Source of the DNA: Luteibacter jiangsuensis
GTDB lineage: Bacteria > Pseudomonadota > Gammaproteobacteria > Xanthomonadales > Rhodanobacteraceae
Length of the DNA: 64,000 nt
Assembly: GCF_030812295.1 (NCBI RefSeq)
Contig: NZ_JAUSSK010000005.1
Location: forward strand, 372,001-436,000
Reading direction: 5' to 3'
The number at the start of each line of letters is the position of its first letter. The stretch's first letter is position 1. A program made the position numbers and the translations under genes. A model generated the notes under the pieces. It worked only from the letters and a program-made list of their open reading frames with translations. It was not told the DNA's origin and made no database searches. Below, one piece after another: positions 1 through 7,444 of this stretch.

Positions 1-2
1 TC

Positions 3-455
3 GTCGCCAATGGCATCGCCTACGTCGTCTGGTCGGTGGTCAGCCGGCACCTCACCCGCGACCTTGTCCCCACGCGTGCCGACTGGCGTGGTCTCGGCCG
101 TTCGATCGTGGACCACCTGCGGTTCCGCCATCCACAAGGCGAGGAAGCCATTCGATACAACGTGCTCCAGCGACTGGCCTACCTGCTGGCGATCTTCGTC
201 TTCGGCGGGGGCATCGTGCTGATGGGCATCGCCATGTCGCCGCGCATGGATGCGGTGCTGCACTGGCTGGTCGATGCCGTAGGCGGTCGGCAGTCCGCAC
301 GAACGATCCATTTCATCATCGCCACGGCCTTCGTAGCCTTCGTGTTCGTGCACGTCTTCGAGGTGCTGGTGAACGGCCCGCTGAACCAGTTGCGCGGGAT
401 GATCACTGGCTGGTACCGGATTCGCGACGAACGGCGGGAGACCCGCCATGACTGA
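3..455 (+). CDS. Cytochrome b-type membrane subunit (partial, 5' end outside window)
   Basis: The reading frame is open from the first bases of the window, so the N-terminus is missing. The visible 150 residues include a hydrophobic segment (YLLAIFVFGGGIVLMGIAM) and a second near the C-terminus (FIIATAFVAFVFVHVFEVL) with histidines suited to haem ligation. This looks like the C-terminal half of a cytochrome b561/thiosulfate reductase-type membrane subunit. Its stop overlaps the start of the next gene by 8 bp, so the two are probably translationally coupled. That neighbour is a molybdopterin oxidoreductase, so the likely role is quinone-to-periplasm electron transfer to or from it. The family is assigned by topology and context only. 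Confidence 0.65.
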   Translation, partial: VANGIAYVVWSVVSRHLTRDLVPTRADWRGLGRSIVDHLRFRHPQGEEAIRYNVLQRLAYLLAIFVFGGGIVLMGIAMSPRMDAVLHWLVDAVGGRQSARTIHFIIATAFVAFVFVHVFEVLVNGPLNQLRGMITGWYRIRDERRETRHD

Positions 456-1203
456 TCGCCGGGCATTCCTGCGCAACACCGTGCTCGCCCTGGGAAGCGC
501 CGTGCTGACCGGTTGCGACCGCATCTCGGAAAGTGAAACCGGCGCGAAGGTACTGGAATCCGCCGAAGCGGTGACCCGACGCGTCCAGCGTTTTCTTTCG
601 CCCTCGCAAGCCCTGGCCAAGGAATATACGGAGGCCGATATCTCGCCGGTATTCAAGCCCAATGGGAGCATCCTGCCCGACACGCCGGCGTACCAGGCGC
701 TCCTGCGCAACGGCTTCGCCGATTATCGCCTCGAGGTGGATGGCCTGGTCGAGCGCCCTTCACGCCTCTCTATCGAGGACCTGAAGGACCTTGGCACGCG
801 CACGCAGATCACCCGCCACGACTGCGTCGAGGGCTGGAGCGTTATCGGCAAATGGACCGGCACGCCTCTGGCTTCCGTGCTCGATCATGTCGGCGCGAAG
901 CCAGGCGCCCGCTACGTCGTCTTCCATTGCTTCGACAACTACGAGGAAGACACGGCCTACTACGAGAGCATCGACCTGGACGAGGCGCATCATCCGCAAA
1001 CCCTGCTGGCCTACGGCCTCAACGGCGGGGACCTGCCCGTGGCCAATGGCGCACCGTTGCGCCTGCGCGTGGAACGGCAGCTCGGTTACAAGCACGCCAA
1101 GTACCTGCGCCGGATCGAACTGGTCGCCTCCTTCGCTGACATCGGCGAAGGCAACGGCGGGTACTGGGAAGACAACGGTTACGAGTGGTATGCAGGCATC
1201 TGA
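448..1203 (+). CDS. Tat-exported molybdopterin-dependent oxidoreductase (sulfite oxidase/MsrP-like fold)
   Basis: This 251-residue protein starts with a twin-arginine-like motif (DRRAFLRN), a hydrophobic stretch and a lipobox-like LTGC at Cys23, so it may be a Tat substrate that is lipid-anchored in the periplasm. The core resembles the sulfite oxidase/MsrP molybdopterin fold. The segment HDCVEGWSVIGKWTG around Cys126 is the expected place for the cysteine that ligates molybdenum. It is shorter than a plant-type sulfite oxidase and has no dimerisation or haem domain. The overlapping upstream cytochrome is the likely electron partner. Substrate is unknown: MsrP-like methionine sulfoxide reduction or another small oxo-transfer reaction is possible. 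Confidence 0.8.
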   Translation: MTDRRAFLRNTVLALGSAVLTGCDRISESETGAKVLESAEAVTRRVQRFLSPSQALAKEYTEADISPVFKPNGSILPDTPAYQALLRNGFADYRLEVDGLVERPSRLSIEDLKDLGTRTQITRHDCVEGWSVIGKWTGTPLASVLDHVGAKPGARYVVFHCFDNYEEDTAYYESIDLDEAHHPQTLLAYGLNGGDLPVANGAPLRLRVERQLGYKHAKYLRRIELVASFADIGEGNGGYWEDNGYEWYAGI

Positions 1204-1373
1204 AGCGGGGTCTTTTCCGCATTGCGTCAACCGGCCCCTGAAAAAAAGGGCTCAAAATGCAAAAAAACTTCGCGGACCCTATTTTCAGCGGACGAAAGCA
1301 ACGCTAGAGTGAGTCGCCCGCTGGGCACCGGCCGGAACGGCCGCCTCATTCGATCAAAGTGACAAGGATAACC

Positions 1374-1769
1374 ATGGCCAAGACCACCAAAACGGCGGCG
1401 AAGAAGGCCGCTGCCAAGGCTCCCGCCAAGGCTGCGAAGGCGCCGGCCGCCCTCAAGCCAATCAAGGATCCGCTGTCGAAGTCGTCGCTCGTCTCGCACA
1501 TCGTCGAGCAGAGTGGCGTCGACAGCAAGAGCGTGAAGGCCGTTCTGGCCTCGCTGGAAGGCGCGATCTCCGCGTCCGTCCACAAGAAGGGCGCTGGCAC
1601 GTTCACGCTGCCCGGCCTGCTGAAGATCACCTCGGTTGCCGTCGCGGCGAAGCCGAAGCGCAAGGGCAAGGACCCGTTCACGGGTGAAGAGCGCTGGTTC
1701 GCCGCCAAGCCCGCTTCGGTCAAGGTCAAGGTCCGTCCGCTCAAGAAGCTCAAGGACGCGGCCGCCTGA
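1374..1769 (+). CDS. HU-family DNA-binding protein with Lys/Ala-rich N-terminal tail
   Basis: This is a 131-residue basic protein. Roughly the first 30 residues are a repeat-like run of Lys, Ala and Pro (KKAAAK, KAPAKAAK) that resembles a histone H1-type tail. The rest is an HU/IHF fold: a helical dimerisation part (SLVSHIVEQSG to SASVHKKG), then the TFTLPGLLKITSVAVAAKPKRKGKDPFTG segment that corresponds to the DNA-binding arm. I chose the ATG at 1374 because it follows an AAGGAT ribosome-binding site; a GTG at 1359 is also in frame. It has its own terminator at 1812-1843 and looks monocistronic. The likely role is nucleoid compaction. Tailed HU variants are known in several proteobacteria. 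Confidence 0.88.
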   Translation: MAKTTKTAAKKAAAKAPAKAAKAPAALKPIKDPLSKSSLVSHIVEQSGVDSKSVKAVLASLEGAISASVHKKGAGTFTLPGLLKITSVAVAAKPKRKGKDPFTGEERWFAAKPASVKVKVRPLKKLKDAAA

Positions 1770-1811
1770 TTCCACGCGGTGGTTCGTCCACCGCGTTCAA
1801 CCAGGTAACCG

Positions 1812-1843
1812 AAAAGCCCCTGCTTATGGCGGGGGCTTTTTTT
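1812..1843 (+). terminator. Rho-independent terminator of the HU gene
   Basis: An AGCCCC/GGGGCT stem with a GC-rich loop is followed by seven T residues. It lies 42 bp after the HU stop codon and directly before a REP element. Confidence 0.88.
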
Positions 1844-1928
1844 GGTGGGAGCCGACCTTGTCGGCGATCCCGCGGCAGCGGGCCTGGTTATCGCAAGCAC
1901 CCATCGCCGACAGGGTCGGCTCCCACCA
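1844..1928. repeat. REPIN-like element, type 1 ends
   Basis: A forward REP end (GGTGGGAGCCGACCTTGTCGG, ending CGAT) is followed by a 34-nt linker and an inverted copy of the same end. Each end has a GCCGAC/GTCGGC stem. The linker starts with its own hairpin, CCCGC-GGCA-GCGGG. Related copies are at 7337, 21941, 26275, 38641, 42435 and 56070. No RAYT transposase gene is present in the window. Confidence 0.85.
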
Positions 1929-1954
1929 CACACCCTCTGCCGCAAGTCATGCTT

Positions 1955-1995
1955 GACTACAACTGTCGTCAAGCGCACTCTGCCTACATCTGTAG
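1955..1995. promoter_or_regulatory. Two BlaI/MecI-like operators upstream of the repressor gene
   Basis: Two dyads lie in the 55 bp before the BlaI-family gene: GACTACAACTGTCGTC (imperfect) at 1955-1970 and CTACATCTGTAG (perfect 5-bp arms) at 1984-1995. Both match the TACA/TGTA pattern of BlaI/MecI operators, which supports autorepression. A TTGACT at 1953-1958 could be a -35 box, but I see no convincing -10. Confidence 0.7.
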
Positions 1996-2009
1996 TCAGG
2001 AGCGTCGGC

Positions 2010-2396
2010 ATGAGCAAGAAGACGATCGGTGACCAGGAGCTAGCCCTCCTGCAGTACATCGAGGAAGCACCGAAGAGTTCCGTGGCCGAGGTCTGCGCGG
2101 GGTTCGGCGAAGCCCGCGGGCTCGCACGGTCCACTGTGCTGACCATGATGGAACGGCTGCGGGCGAAGGGTTACCTCACCCGCCGCAAGATCGACAACAG
2201 CTTCCGCTATAGCGCGACCAACGGCGCGGGCGAAGTGATGACCGGCGCCGTCGGCCGCTTCGTCGAAAGAACGTTACAGGGTTCGGTTTCGCCCTTCGTC
2301 GCCTGGATGTCCGAACGCGGGCAAGTCAGCGATGCCGAACTGGCGGAACTCGAAGCCCTCGTCGGTACGCTGCAGTCGCGGCGCAAGGGGCGCTGA
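2010..2396 (+). CDS. BlaI/MecI/CopY-family transcriptional repressor
   Basis: This 128-residue protein has an N-terminal winged-helix region (DQELALLQYIEE, STVLTMMERLRAKGYLTRRK) followed by a short helical dimerisation tail, the usual architecture and length of BlaI/MecI repressors. I chose the ATG at 2010 because it follows CAGGAG and sits just behind two TACA/TGTA dyads; the open frame runs further upstream, through the REP element. The stop is 1 bp before the next gene, a BlaR1-like metallopeptidase. By analogy with BlaI-BlaR1, the membrane protease would cleave or inactivate this repressor when it senses a signal. No beta-lactamase gene is adjacent, so the regulon is unknown. Confidence 0.88.
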   Translation: MSKKTIGDQELALLQYIEEAPKSSVAEVCAGFGEARGLARSTVLTMMERLRAKGYLTRRKIDNSFRYSATNGAGEVMTGAVGRFVERTLQGSVSPFVAWMSERGQVSDAELAELEALVGTLQSRRKGR

Positions 2397-2397
2397 G

Positions 2398-4119
2398 ATG
2401 GATACCTTCCTGGATACCCTGCTTTCGCGCCTGGCGTTCGCCTCGGTGCAGGCCTTGTTGCTCGCCGGTGTGGTCTACGCGGCGTGTCGTTTCTTCCCCG
2501 CCCTTTCCGCGGCGGCACGCAGTGCGCTCTGGTGGTTGCTCGGTGCGCAGCTGCTCATCGGCGTCGCCTGCCCTGCGCCATTCGCCCTTCCCCTGCTTCC
2601 TGCCGCCGCGCCAGCGCGCGACGTGCTGCTGACCGCACCTACCGTGATCGGCGACGCGACGATGTCCGTCGACATGGTGCCGCCTTCGGGAGCACCCTCC
2701 TGGAGCATGGTGTTGCTCGGCGCATGGGGGCTCGCCGTGGTGCTGCAACTGATCGTCGCCTCCGTGCGTTGGGCAAGGCTGTCCGCGGTGTTGCGGCGGG
2801 CCATGGCGCACGAGGATGTACGCGTCGAGACGCTTTGCGCCCGCCGCGCCCGTGAACTCGGCTTGCGCCGTTCCCCTCGCCTGGCGGTATCCGCGGAAGT
2901 GGATTCGCCACAGGTGGTGGGCTTGTGGCACCCCACCATCCTGCTGCCGCTCGACGACCGGCTCGACGACGAGGAGCTGGAAATGGCGTTGATGCACGAA
3001 CTGGCCCACGTGCGTCGCGGCGACCTCCTGCTGGGCTGCGTGCCGGCCCTTGCACGGGCCCTGTTCTTCTTCCACCCGCTGGTCCATCTGGCCACCCGCG
3101 AATACGCCCTCTGCCGCGAGGCGGCATGCGACGCCATGGTGCTCTCACGCGGCCGGCAGGCACCGCGGACGTATGGACGTCTGTTGCTCCGTCTCGGCGT
3201 CGCTCCGCATCCGCACCATGCCCTGCCGGGCGCATCCCCCACGTTTCGCACGCTGAAAAGGAGACTCGACATGCTCGGCCAAGTTACCGACGCGCCACCG
3301 CGCGCACTCACCTGGTGCCTCGTCGCCGCCATCGCCGTCGTGGGCGTGATCCCCTGGCGAGTCGTCGCCGCCGATGGTGGCGCCGACTCGCAGGATACCT
3401 ACCATCCCGCACCGCCCTCACCGCCCTCACCGCCGGGACCATCACCGGCGGCACCAGCCCCGCCAGTACCGCCAGCACCGATGGCCGCCCCTGCGCCCAT
3501 GGCGCCGGCGGCCCCTTCGGCACCGATGCCCCCAACGGAAATCACCACCGTGCAAGGCGGCAATCCGGAACGGTCGTTCATCTTTTTCAGCGACGACATC
3601 CATGTGATGAACGGCAGTGGCAACGACTTCCGCCGGGCGGAAGCCGCACGCGACGGCGCCGACGACTTCGTCTGGTACCGCGAAGGCAAGCAAGCCTGGG
3701 TACTGAAGGACCCCGCGTACGTGAAGCGCATCCGTGACGCCTTCGCCCGCAGTGCGCAGCCGGCCGACGGTGCCGCGATGAGCGCCGACAAGCAGGCCGA
3801 ACTCGACCGCGAGCAAGCCGTGCTCAACGAGCAGATGGCCAAGCTCGCCCAGCGACAAGCCGAACTGGCGGTACAGGAAAGCGATCCGAGGGGGCCGACC
3901 GATCGCGCCGCCTACGCCGCCGGCCACGCCGCCCTCGGCAAGGAGCAGGCAGCCATCGCGCAGAAGATGGCCGACATCGGCCGGGTCCGCGCGGAACAAG
4001 GCAGTATCCAGGCCGAATGGGGCCGCCGGCAGGCCGAAGCGTCACGAAAGGCGACCAAGGAGGTGGATGCCATCCTCGCCGAGGCCATTCGCAATCACGC
4101 GGCCAAGGCGGCGCGCTGA
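2398..4119 (+). CDS. BlaR1/MecR1-like M56 membrane metallopeptidase with Pro-rich linker and coiled-coil C-terminus
   Basis: This is a 573-residue protein. Hydrophobic segments near residues 12-35, 44-75 and 102-122 precede a zinc-protease motif HELAH (His200, Glu201, His204), followed by AREYALCREAACDAMVL. A further membrane segment lies near residues 303-325. After that comes a Pro/Ala-rich stretch (about 345-395) and a charged, Gln/Glu/Ala-rich, probably coiled-coil C-terminus. Classical BlaR1 carries a penicillin-binding sensor here; none is visible, so the signal is probably not a beta-lactam bound in the usual way. ATG 2398 is chosen because it follows the repressor stop by one base. 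The likely job is signal-dependent inactivation of that repressor. Confidence 0.85.
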   Translation: MDTFLDTLLSRLAFASVQALLLAGVVYAACRFFPALSAAARSALWWLLGAQLLIGVACPAPFALPLLPAAAPARDVLLTAPTVIGDATMSVDMVPPSGAPSWSMVLLGAWGLAVVLQLIVASVRWARLSAVLRRAMAHEDVRVETLCARRARELGLRRSPRLAVSAEVDSPQVVGLWHPTILLPLDDRLDDEELEMALMHELAHVRRGDLLLGCVPALARALFFFHPLVHLATREYALCREAACDAMVLSRGRQAPRTYGRLLLRLGVAPHPHHALPGASPTFRTLKRRLDMLGQVTDAPPRALTWCLVAAIAVVGVIPWRVVAADGGADSQDTYHPAPPSPPSPPGPSPAAPAPPVPPAPMAAPAPMAPAAPSAPMPPTEITTVQGGNPERSFIFFSDDIHVMNGSGNDFRRAEAARDGADDFVWYREGKQAWVLKDPAYVKRIRDAFARSAQPADGAAMSADKQAELDREQAVLNEQMAKLAQRQAELAVQESDPRGPTDRAAYAAGHAALGKEQAAIAQKMADIGRVRAEQGSIQAEWGRRQAEASRKATKEVDAILAEAIRNHAAKAAR

Positions 4120-4171
4120 CGCGACGACGATGCTCCGGTATGGTGAGGGGTTTTCACCTGCCGGAGGCATC

Positions 4172-4837
4172 ATGCGACTTGAAACGGGCACGCTCATCGA
4201 AGCCAGCGCCCTGCTGTTCGACATGGATGGAACGCTGATCGATTCGCGGGTCGTGGTCGAGAAGATCTGGAAACGCTGGTGCGACGAGAACGGCATCGAT
4301 TGGCACTACGTGCTGCCGCGCCTGCACGGGGTGCGCATGCTGGATTCCGTACGCATGTTCGTGAAGCCGGGCATGGACGTCGACGCCGTATACGAGCGGC
4401 TGTATCGCGAAGAGGTCGAGGATGTGGATGGCATCGTGCCCATCGCCGGCGCTCCGGACCTGCTGGCGTCCCTGCCGCCCGAAGCCTGGACGATCGTGAC
4501 CTCGGCCGATACCGTGCTGGCGAAGGCCCGTCTCGGCGCCGCGGGAATCGTGCCCCCGCCGCTCATGGTCACCGGCGAGATCGTCACCAACGGCAAGCCC
4601 GATCCCGAGGGTTACCTGCTGGGTGCGACGCGCATGGCCGCGGCCCCGAGGGACTGCCTCGTATTCGAGGATGCGAAGGCGGGTATCGACGCGGGCCTGG
4701 CCGCGGGTGCCCGGGTGATCGCGATCGCGGGCGACCATCCCGGCGAAATTCCGGAAAACGTCGAATGGGTGACCGACCTGACGGCGCTACGCTTCGACAG
4801 CATGTACGAAGGCAAGGTGCGCCTGGTCGTCACCTGA
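4172..4837 (+). CDS. HAD-superfamily phosphatase (subfamily IA, sugar-phosphatase-like)
   Basis: This 221-residue HAD hydrolase has the nucleophile motif LLFDMDGTLIDS (Asp17, Asp19), motif II in TIVTSADT, the motif III lysine in NGKPDPEGYLLGA and the acidic motif IV in CLVFEDAKAGIDAGLAAG. The alpha-helical cap after motif I fits the IA subfamily (beta-phosphoglucomutase, HxpA-like sugar phosphatases, glycerol-3-phosphatase). It starts at ATG 4172 behind CCGGAGG. It is downstream of and co-oriented with the BlaR1-like gene but 52 bp away, and converges with the flavoreductase operon. The natural substrate cannot be read from the sequence; a small sugar or polyol phosphate is the best guess. 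Confidence 0.88.
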   Translation: MRLETGTLIEASALLFDMDGTLIDSRVVVEKIWKRWCDENGIDWHYVLPRLHGVRMLDSVRMFVKPGMDVDAVYERLYREEVEDVDGIVPIAGAPDLLASLPPEAWTIVTSADTVLAKARLGAAGIVPPPLMVTGEIVTNGKPDPEGYLLGATRMAAAPRDCLVFEDAKAGIDAGLAAGARVIAIAGDHPGEIPENVEWVTDLTALRFDSMYEGKVRLVVT

Positions 4838-4844
4838 TCGCCGG

Positions 4845-6308
4845 TCAGTAGACGTCGCGGCGGTAGCGGCCGGAAGCGCCCAGGTCGCTCACTGCCGCGT
4901 CACCCAGGATGTCGCGCAGCGCCCTGTCCACGCCTGGCGCCATTCCGGCAAGGCTGCCACACACGTAAACGCCCCCACCCTCGCCCACGAAACGGCGCAA
5001 CGCGTCGGCGGCGATGCGCAACCGGTCCTGCACGTAACGTGCACCGCGCGCCTCCCGCGACCAGACCAGGTCGAGCCGCTCGATGCCACCGGCCTCGTAC
5101 CAACGCTCCAGGTCGTCCACATGTAGACGGTCCGCGCGTGCGTGGCGTTCCCCGTAGACCACCCAGTTGCGCAAGTGACCCTTCGCCAGACGCGCCTTGA
5201 GCAAGGCGCGCAGGCCGGCGATGCCCGTGCCGTTACCGATCAGCAACAACGGCCGGTCGTCAGCCGGCGCATGGAATCCCTCGTTCCGGCGTACCCGCAC
5301 GTCGATCGGATCGCCCACCGCCGCATGCGCTGTCAACCAGCCGGAACCGACCCCCGGCGTGCCGTCCTCCGCATGCATCTGTCGTACGACAAGGTGGAGC
5401 GCACCGTCCGCTGGTAACGACGCGATCGAGTATTCGCGTTGCGGCACGACGGATTCGTCGCCACGAGCGCGGCGTGGCCCGATCTCGGCGATGTCGCCCG
5501 CTTCCCACGCGAGATCGGACTCATCTTCCGGAACCAGCGCGACGTGGTAACACTGTCCGCCCACGCTCCCCGGGTTCAGCAGGCGGCGCTCGGCCAGCCG
5601 CCAGCGTCGATAAGCCGGGCGCGACCAGTCCGCCATGGCCGTCGTTCCCGACACATGTGCCACGTGGTGTTGCCAATGGCGCAGGGAGCCTTCATCGCCA
5701 TTGTCCACCTCCACGCGGTCGAACAGGGGCGTGGCGCCACTGGCATGCAGCCACTGGTCGAGGTCGCGGCCGAAAGCGCAGAAATCGTCATAGTCGCGAT
5801 CGCCAAGTGCCAGTATCCCGTAGCTCAAGCCATGCAGGGCCAGTGGAGCACGCATGGCACGCTCGCGGAACAGGCTGGCCATGTCGGGCGCATCGCCCTC
5901 GCCTGTCGTACTGACGACGAATAACACGCGCGTGGCCCGCTCCAGCCTGTCCGTTGTCAACGCGTCCATGCCGCGCACCTCGGCACGGGGACCACCTGCG
6001 TGGACCACACCGGCGGTGCGTACCGCCAATTCGGTGGCGAAGCCGGTTTGCGAGGCGTGGACGATGAGGATGCCGCCGGCATCACGGACATCGCCGGCGC
6101 TCGCCCTGTGACGGGTGGCGAACGCGGTGAATATCATCCAGGCGAGCAACAGGACGCCGGCCGCCATGAGACGCGGCAACGCCGGTGCCTGCATCGTCGA
6201 AAAATCCTGGAGCAGCCCGAACCATACGGCGAGCGTGGCCAACAGGAGGCAGAGGCCCGCCTGTCCAGCCAGCGCTTTCACCTGTCCTTCCGTCCCGGCC
6301 ATGCTCAC
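4845..6308 (-). CDS. Membrane-anchored flavodoxin/ferredoxin-NADP reductase-type flavoprotein (CysJ-like)
   Basis: This 487-residue protein has two N-terminal membrane segments (LCLLLATLAVWFGLL and LMAAGVLLLAWMIFTAF). A flavodoxin-type FMN domain follows (ILIVHASQTGFATELA, VSTTGEGDAPD), then an FAD/NADPH reductase module with the RxYS-type motif REYSIASLP, the pyridine-nucleotide site IGNGTGIAGLRALL and a C-terminal Tyr. This is the CysJ/P450-reductase layout tethered to the inner membrane. A GTG start at 6308 overlaps the apbE stop by 4 bp; an ATG at 6302 is the alternative. As the last gene of the PepSY-DUF2271-DUF4198-ApbE operon, it probably supplies NADPH electrons for periplasmic reduction, plausibly of ferric iron or siderophore. 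Confidence 0.87.
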   Translation of the reverse strand: MSMAGTEGQVKALAGQAGLCLLLATLAVWFGLLQDFSTMQAPALPRLMAAGVLLLAWMIFTAFATRHRASAGDVRDAGGILIVHASQTGFATELAVRTAGVVHAGGPRAEVRGMDALTTDRLERATRVLFVVSTTGEGDAPDMASLFRERAMRAPLALHGLSYGILALGDRDYDDFCAFGRDLDQWLHASGATPLFDRVEVDNGDEGSLRHWQHHVAHVSGTTAMADWSRPAYRRWRLAERRLLNPGSVGGQCYHVALVPEDESDLAWEAGDIAEIGPRRARGDESVVPQREYSIASLPADGALHLVVRQMHAEDGTPGVGSGWLTAHAAVGDPIDVRVRRNEGFHAPADDRPLLLIGNGTGIAGLRALLKARLAKGHLRNWVVYGERHARADRLHVDDLERWYEAGGIERLDLVWSREARGARYVQDRLRIAADALRRFVGEGGGVYVCGSLAGMAPGVDRALRDILGDAAVSDLGASGRYRRDVY

Positions 6309-7315
6309 GGCGGCGACACCGCCGTGAAGGCAGGTGATGCCCGCTCCTCGAACCGTCCGTTCTCGCCATAGAGGATGAAGAGCACGGCGATACCATGGCG
6401 TTTCGCATAGGCCATGCCTTCATCTGGCCCGAGCACGGTCATCGCGGTACCCAGCGGGTCCGCGTGCATGCAGTCGTCCGCGACGATGCTTACCGATGCC
6501 ACGCGATGCGCCACGGGGTAGCCCGTACGCGGATCGATATGGTGCGAGAAGAACGTCCCGCCGCTCTCGAAGAAGTGCCTGTAATCCCCGGAGGTGGCGA
6601 TGGCCTTGCCGGTCAACGAGACGATGCGCTGGACTTCGTCCAGACTGTCGACGGCACCCGCCGCCGCGCCGGGGCGCTCGATACCCACACGCCAGGGCGA
6701 GCCGTCGGGTTTCCCGCCGCGGGCGCGCAACTCCCCACCGACTTCCACCAGGTAATCCCGCACCTCCGAGCGATCGAGGAAGCGGGCGACCTGGTCGACA
6801 CCGAAGCCCTTCGCCACCGACGAGAGGTCCACATAGACGCCGCCCGGTTGGAGCGCGCGCCGGTTCGCCTCGTCCAGCTCGATCTTCGACCAACCCACCC
6901 GCGCGCGCGCCGCGGCGATCGCGGCAGCGTCCGGTGCGTCGTGGGGACGCTTGTCCGGGCCGAACCCCCAGAGGTTGACCAACGGCCCCACCGTGGGGTC
7001 ATAGGCACCGTTCGAATCCTTCGCCAGCCACAGTGCGTAACGCAGCACGGTGAAGAGCTCCGGCGGCAGCGTCCGCCACGTGCCGGCCGGCGCACGGTTG
7101 AAGCGGCTGAGGTCCGAATCCGGTTCGTACGTGCTCATCTGGGCGACGACGCGGTCCACTTCGGACTGGATGCCACGCTCGATGGCGCGACCGTCCGCGC
7201 CATCCGGCAACACGGCATTGACCGACCAGGTCGTGCCCATCGTCTCGCCTTCGAAACGTCGTACGTCCTTGCCGGAGGCTACGGGTGCTGCCGACACTGC
7301 GAAGGTGAAGATCAA
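6305..7315 (-). CDS. apbE: FAD:protein FMN transferase (ApbE)
   Basis: ApbE transfers FMN from FAD onto a Thr of periplasmic redox proteins. Family features are visible: FEGETMGTTWSVNAVLP near the N-terminus, VDLSSVAKGFGVDQVARFLD, the DYLVEVGGELRARG strand and the C-terminal region ISLTGKAIATSGDYRHFFESGG to SHHIDPRTGYPVAH. The open frame extends to a GTG at 7441, but that would make a REP element (7337-7420) coding. The in-frame TTG at 7315 follows GGGGGAT with 8-nt spacing and leaves a short secretory segment, so I prefer it with moderate certainty. The DUF2271 protein two genes upstream carries a candidate flavinylation motif. The next gene overlaps by 4 bp. Confidence 0.88.
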   Translation of the reverse strand: MIFTFAVSAAPVASGKDVRRFEGETMGTTWSVNAVLPDGADGRAIERGIQSEVDRVVAQMSTYEPDSDLSRFNRAPAGTWRTLPPELFTVLRYALWLAKDSNGAYDPTVGPLVNLWGFGPDKRPHDAPDAAAIAAARARVGWSKIELDEANRRALQPGGVYVDLSSVAKGFGVDQVARFLDRSEVRDYLVEVGGELRARGGKPDGSPWRVGIERPGAAAGAVDSLDEVQRIVSLTGKAIATSGDYRHFFESGGTFFSHHIDPRTGYPVAHRVASVSIVADDCMHADPLGTAMTVLGPDEGMAYAKRHGIAVLFILYGENGRFEERASPAFTAVSPP

Positions 7316-7336
7316 CGCCGCGATCCCCCGGACACA

Positions 7337-7420
7337 TTGTGGGAGCCGCTTCAGCGGCGATGGATGCTTGCGAAGAACTGGCCCGCTGCCGCGGGATCGC
7401 CGCTGAAGCGGCTCCCACCA
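7337..7420. repeat. REPIN-like element, type 2 ends (5' edge of apbE)
   Basis: The ends read GTGGGAGCCGCTTCAGCGGC and its inverted copy, with a GCCGCT/AGCGGC stem in place of the GCCGAC/GTCGGC stem of type 1 copies. The linker is again 34 nt and, read on the minus strand, carries the same CCCGCGGCAGCGGG hairpin as the copy at 1844. It lies between the DUF4198 stop and the probable apbE start. Confidence 0.85.
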
Positions 7421-7444
7421 AGTTGAGGGACCGGTCGGCACGGG

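Noticed and set aside
1953-1990. Complete sigma-70 promoter for the BlaI-like gene
   Set aside because: TTGACT is a fair -35, but no -10 hexamer occurs at 16-18 bp; only the operators are reported.
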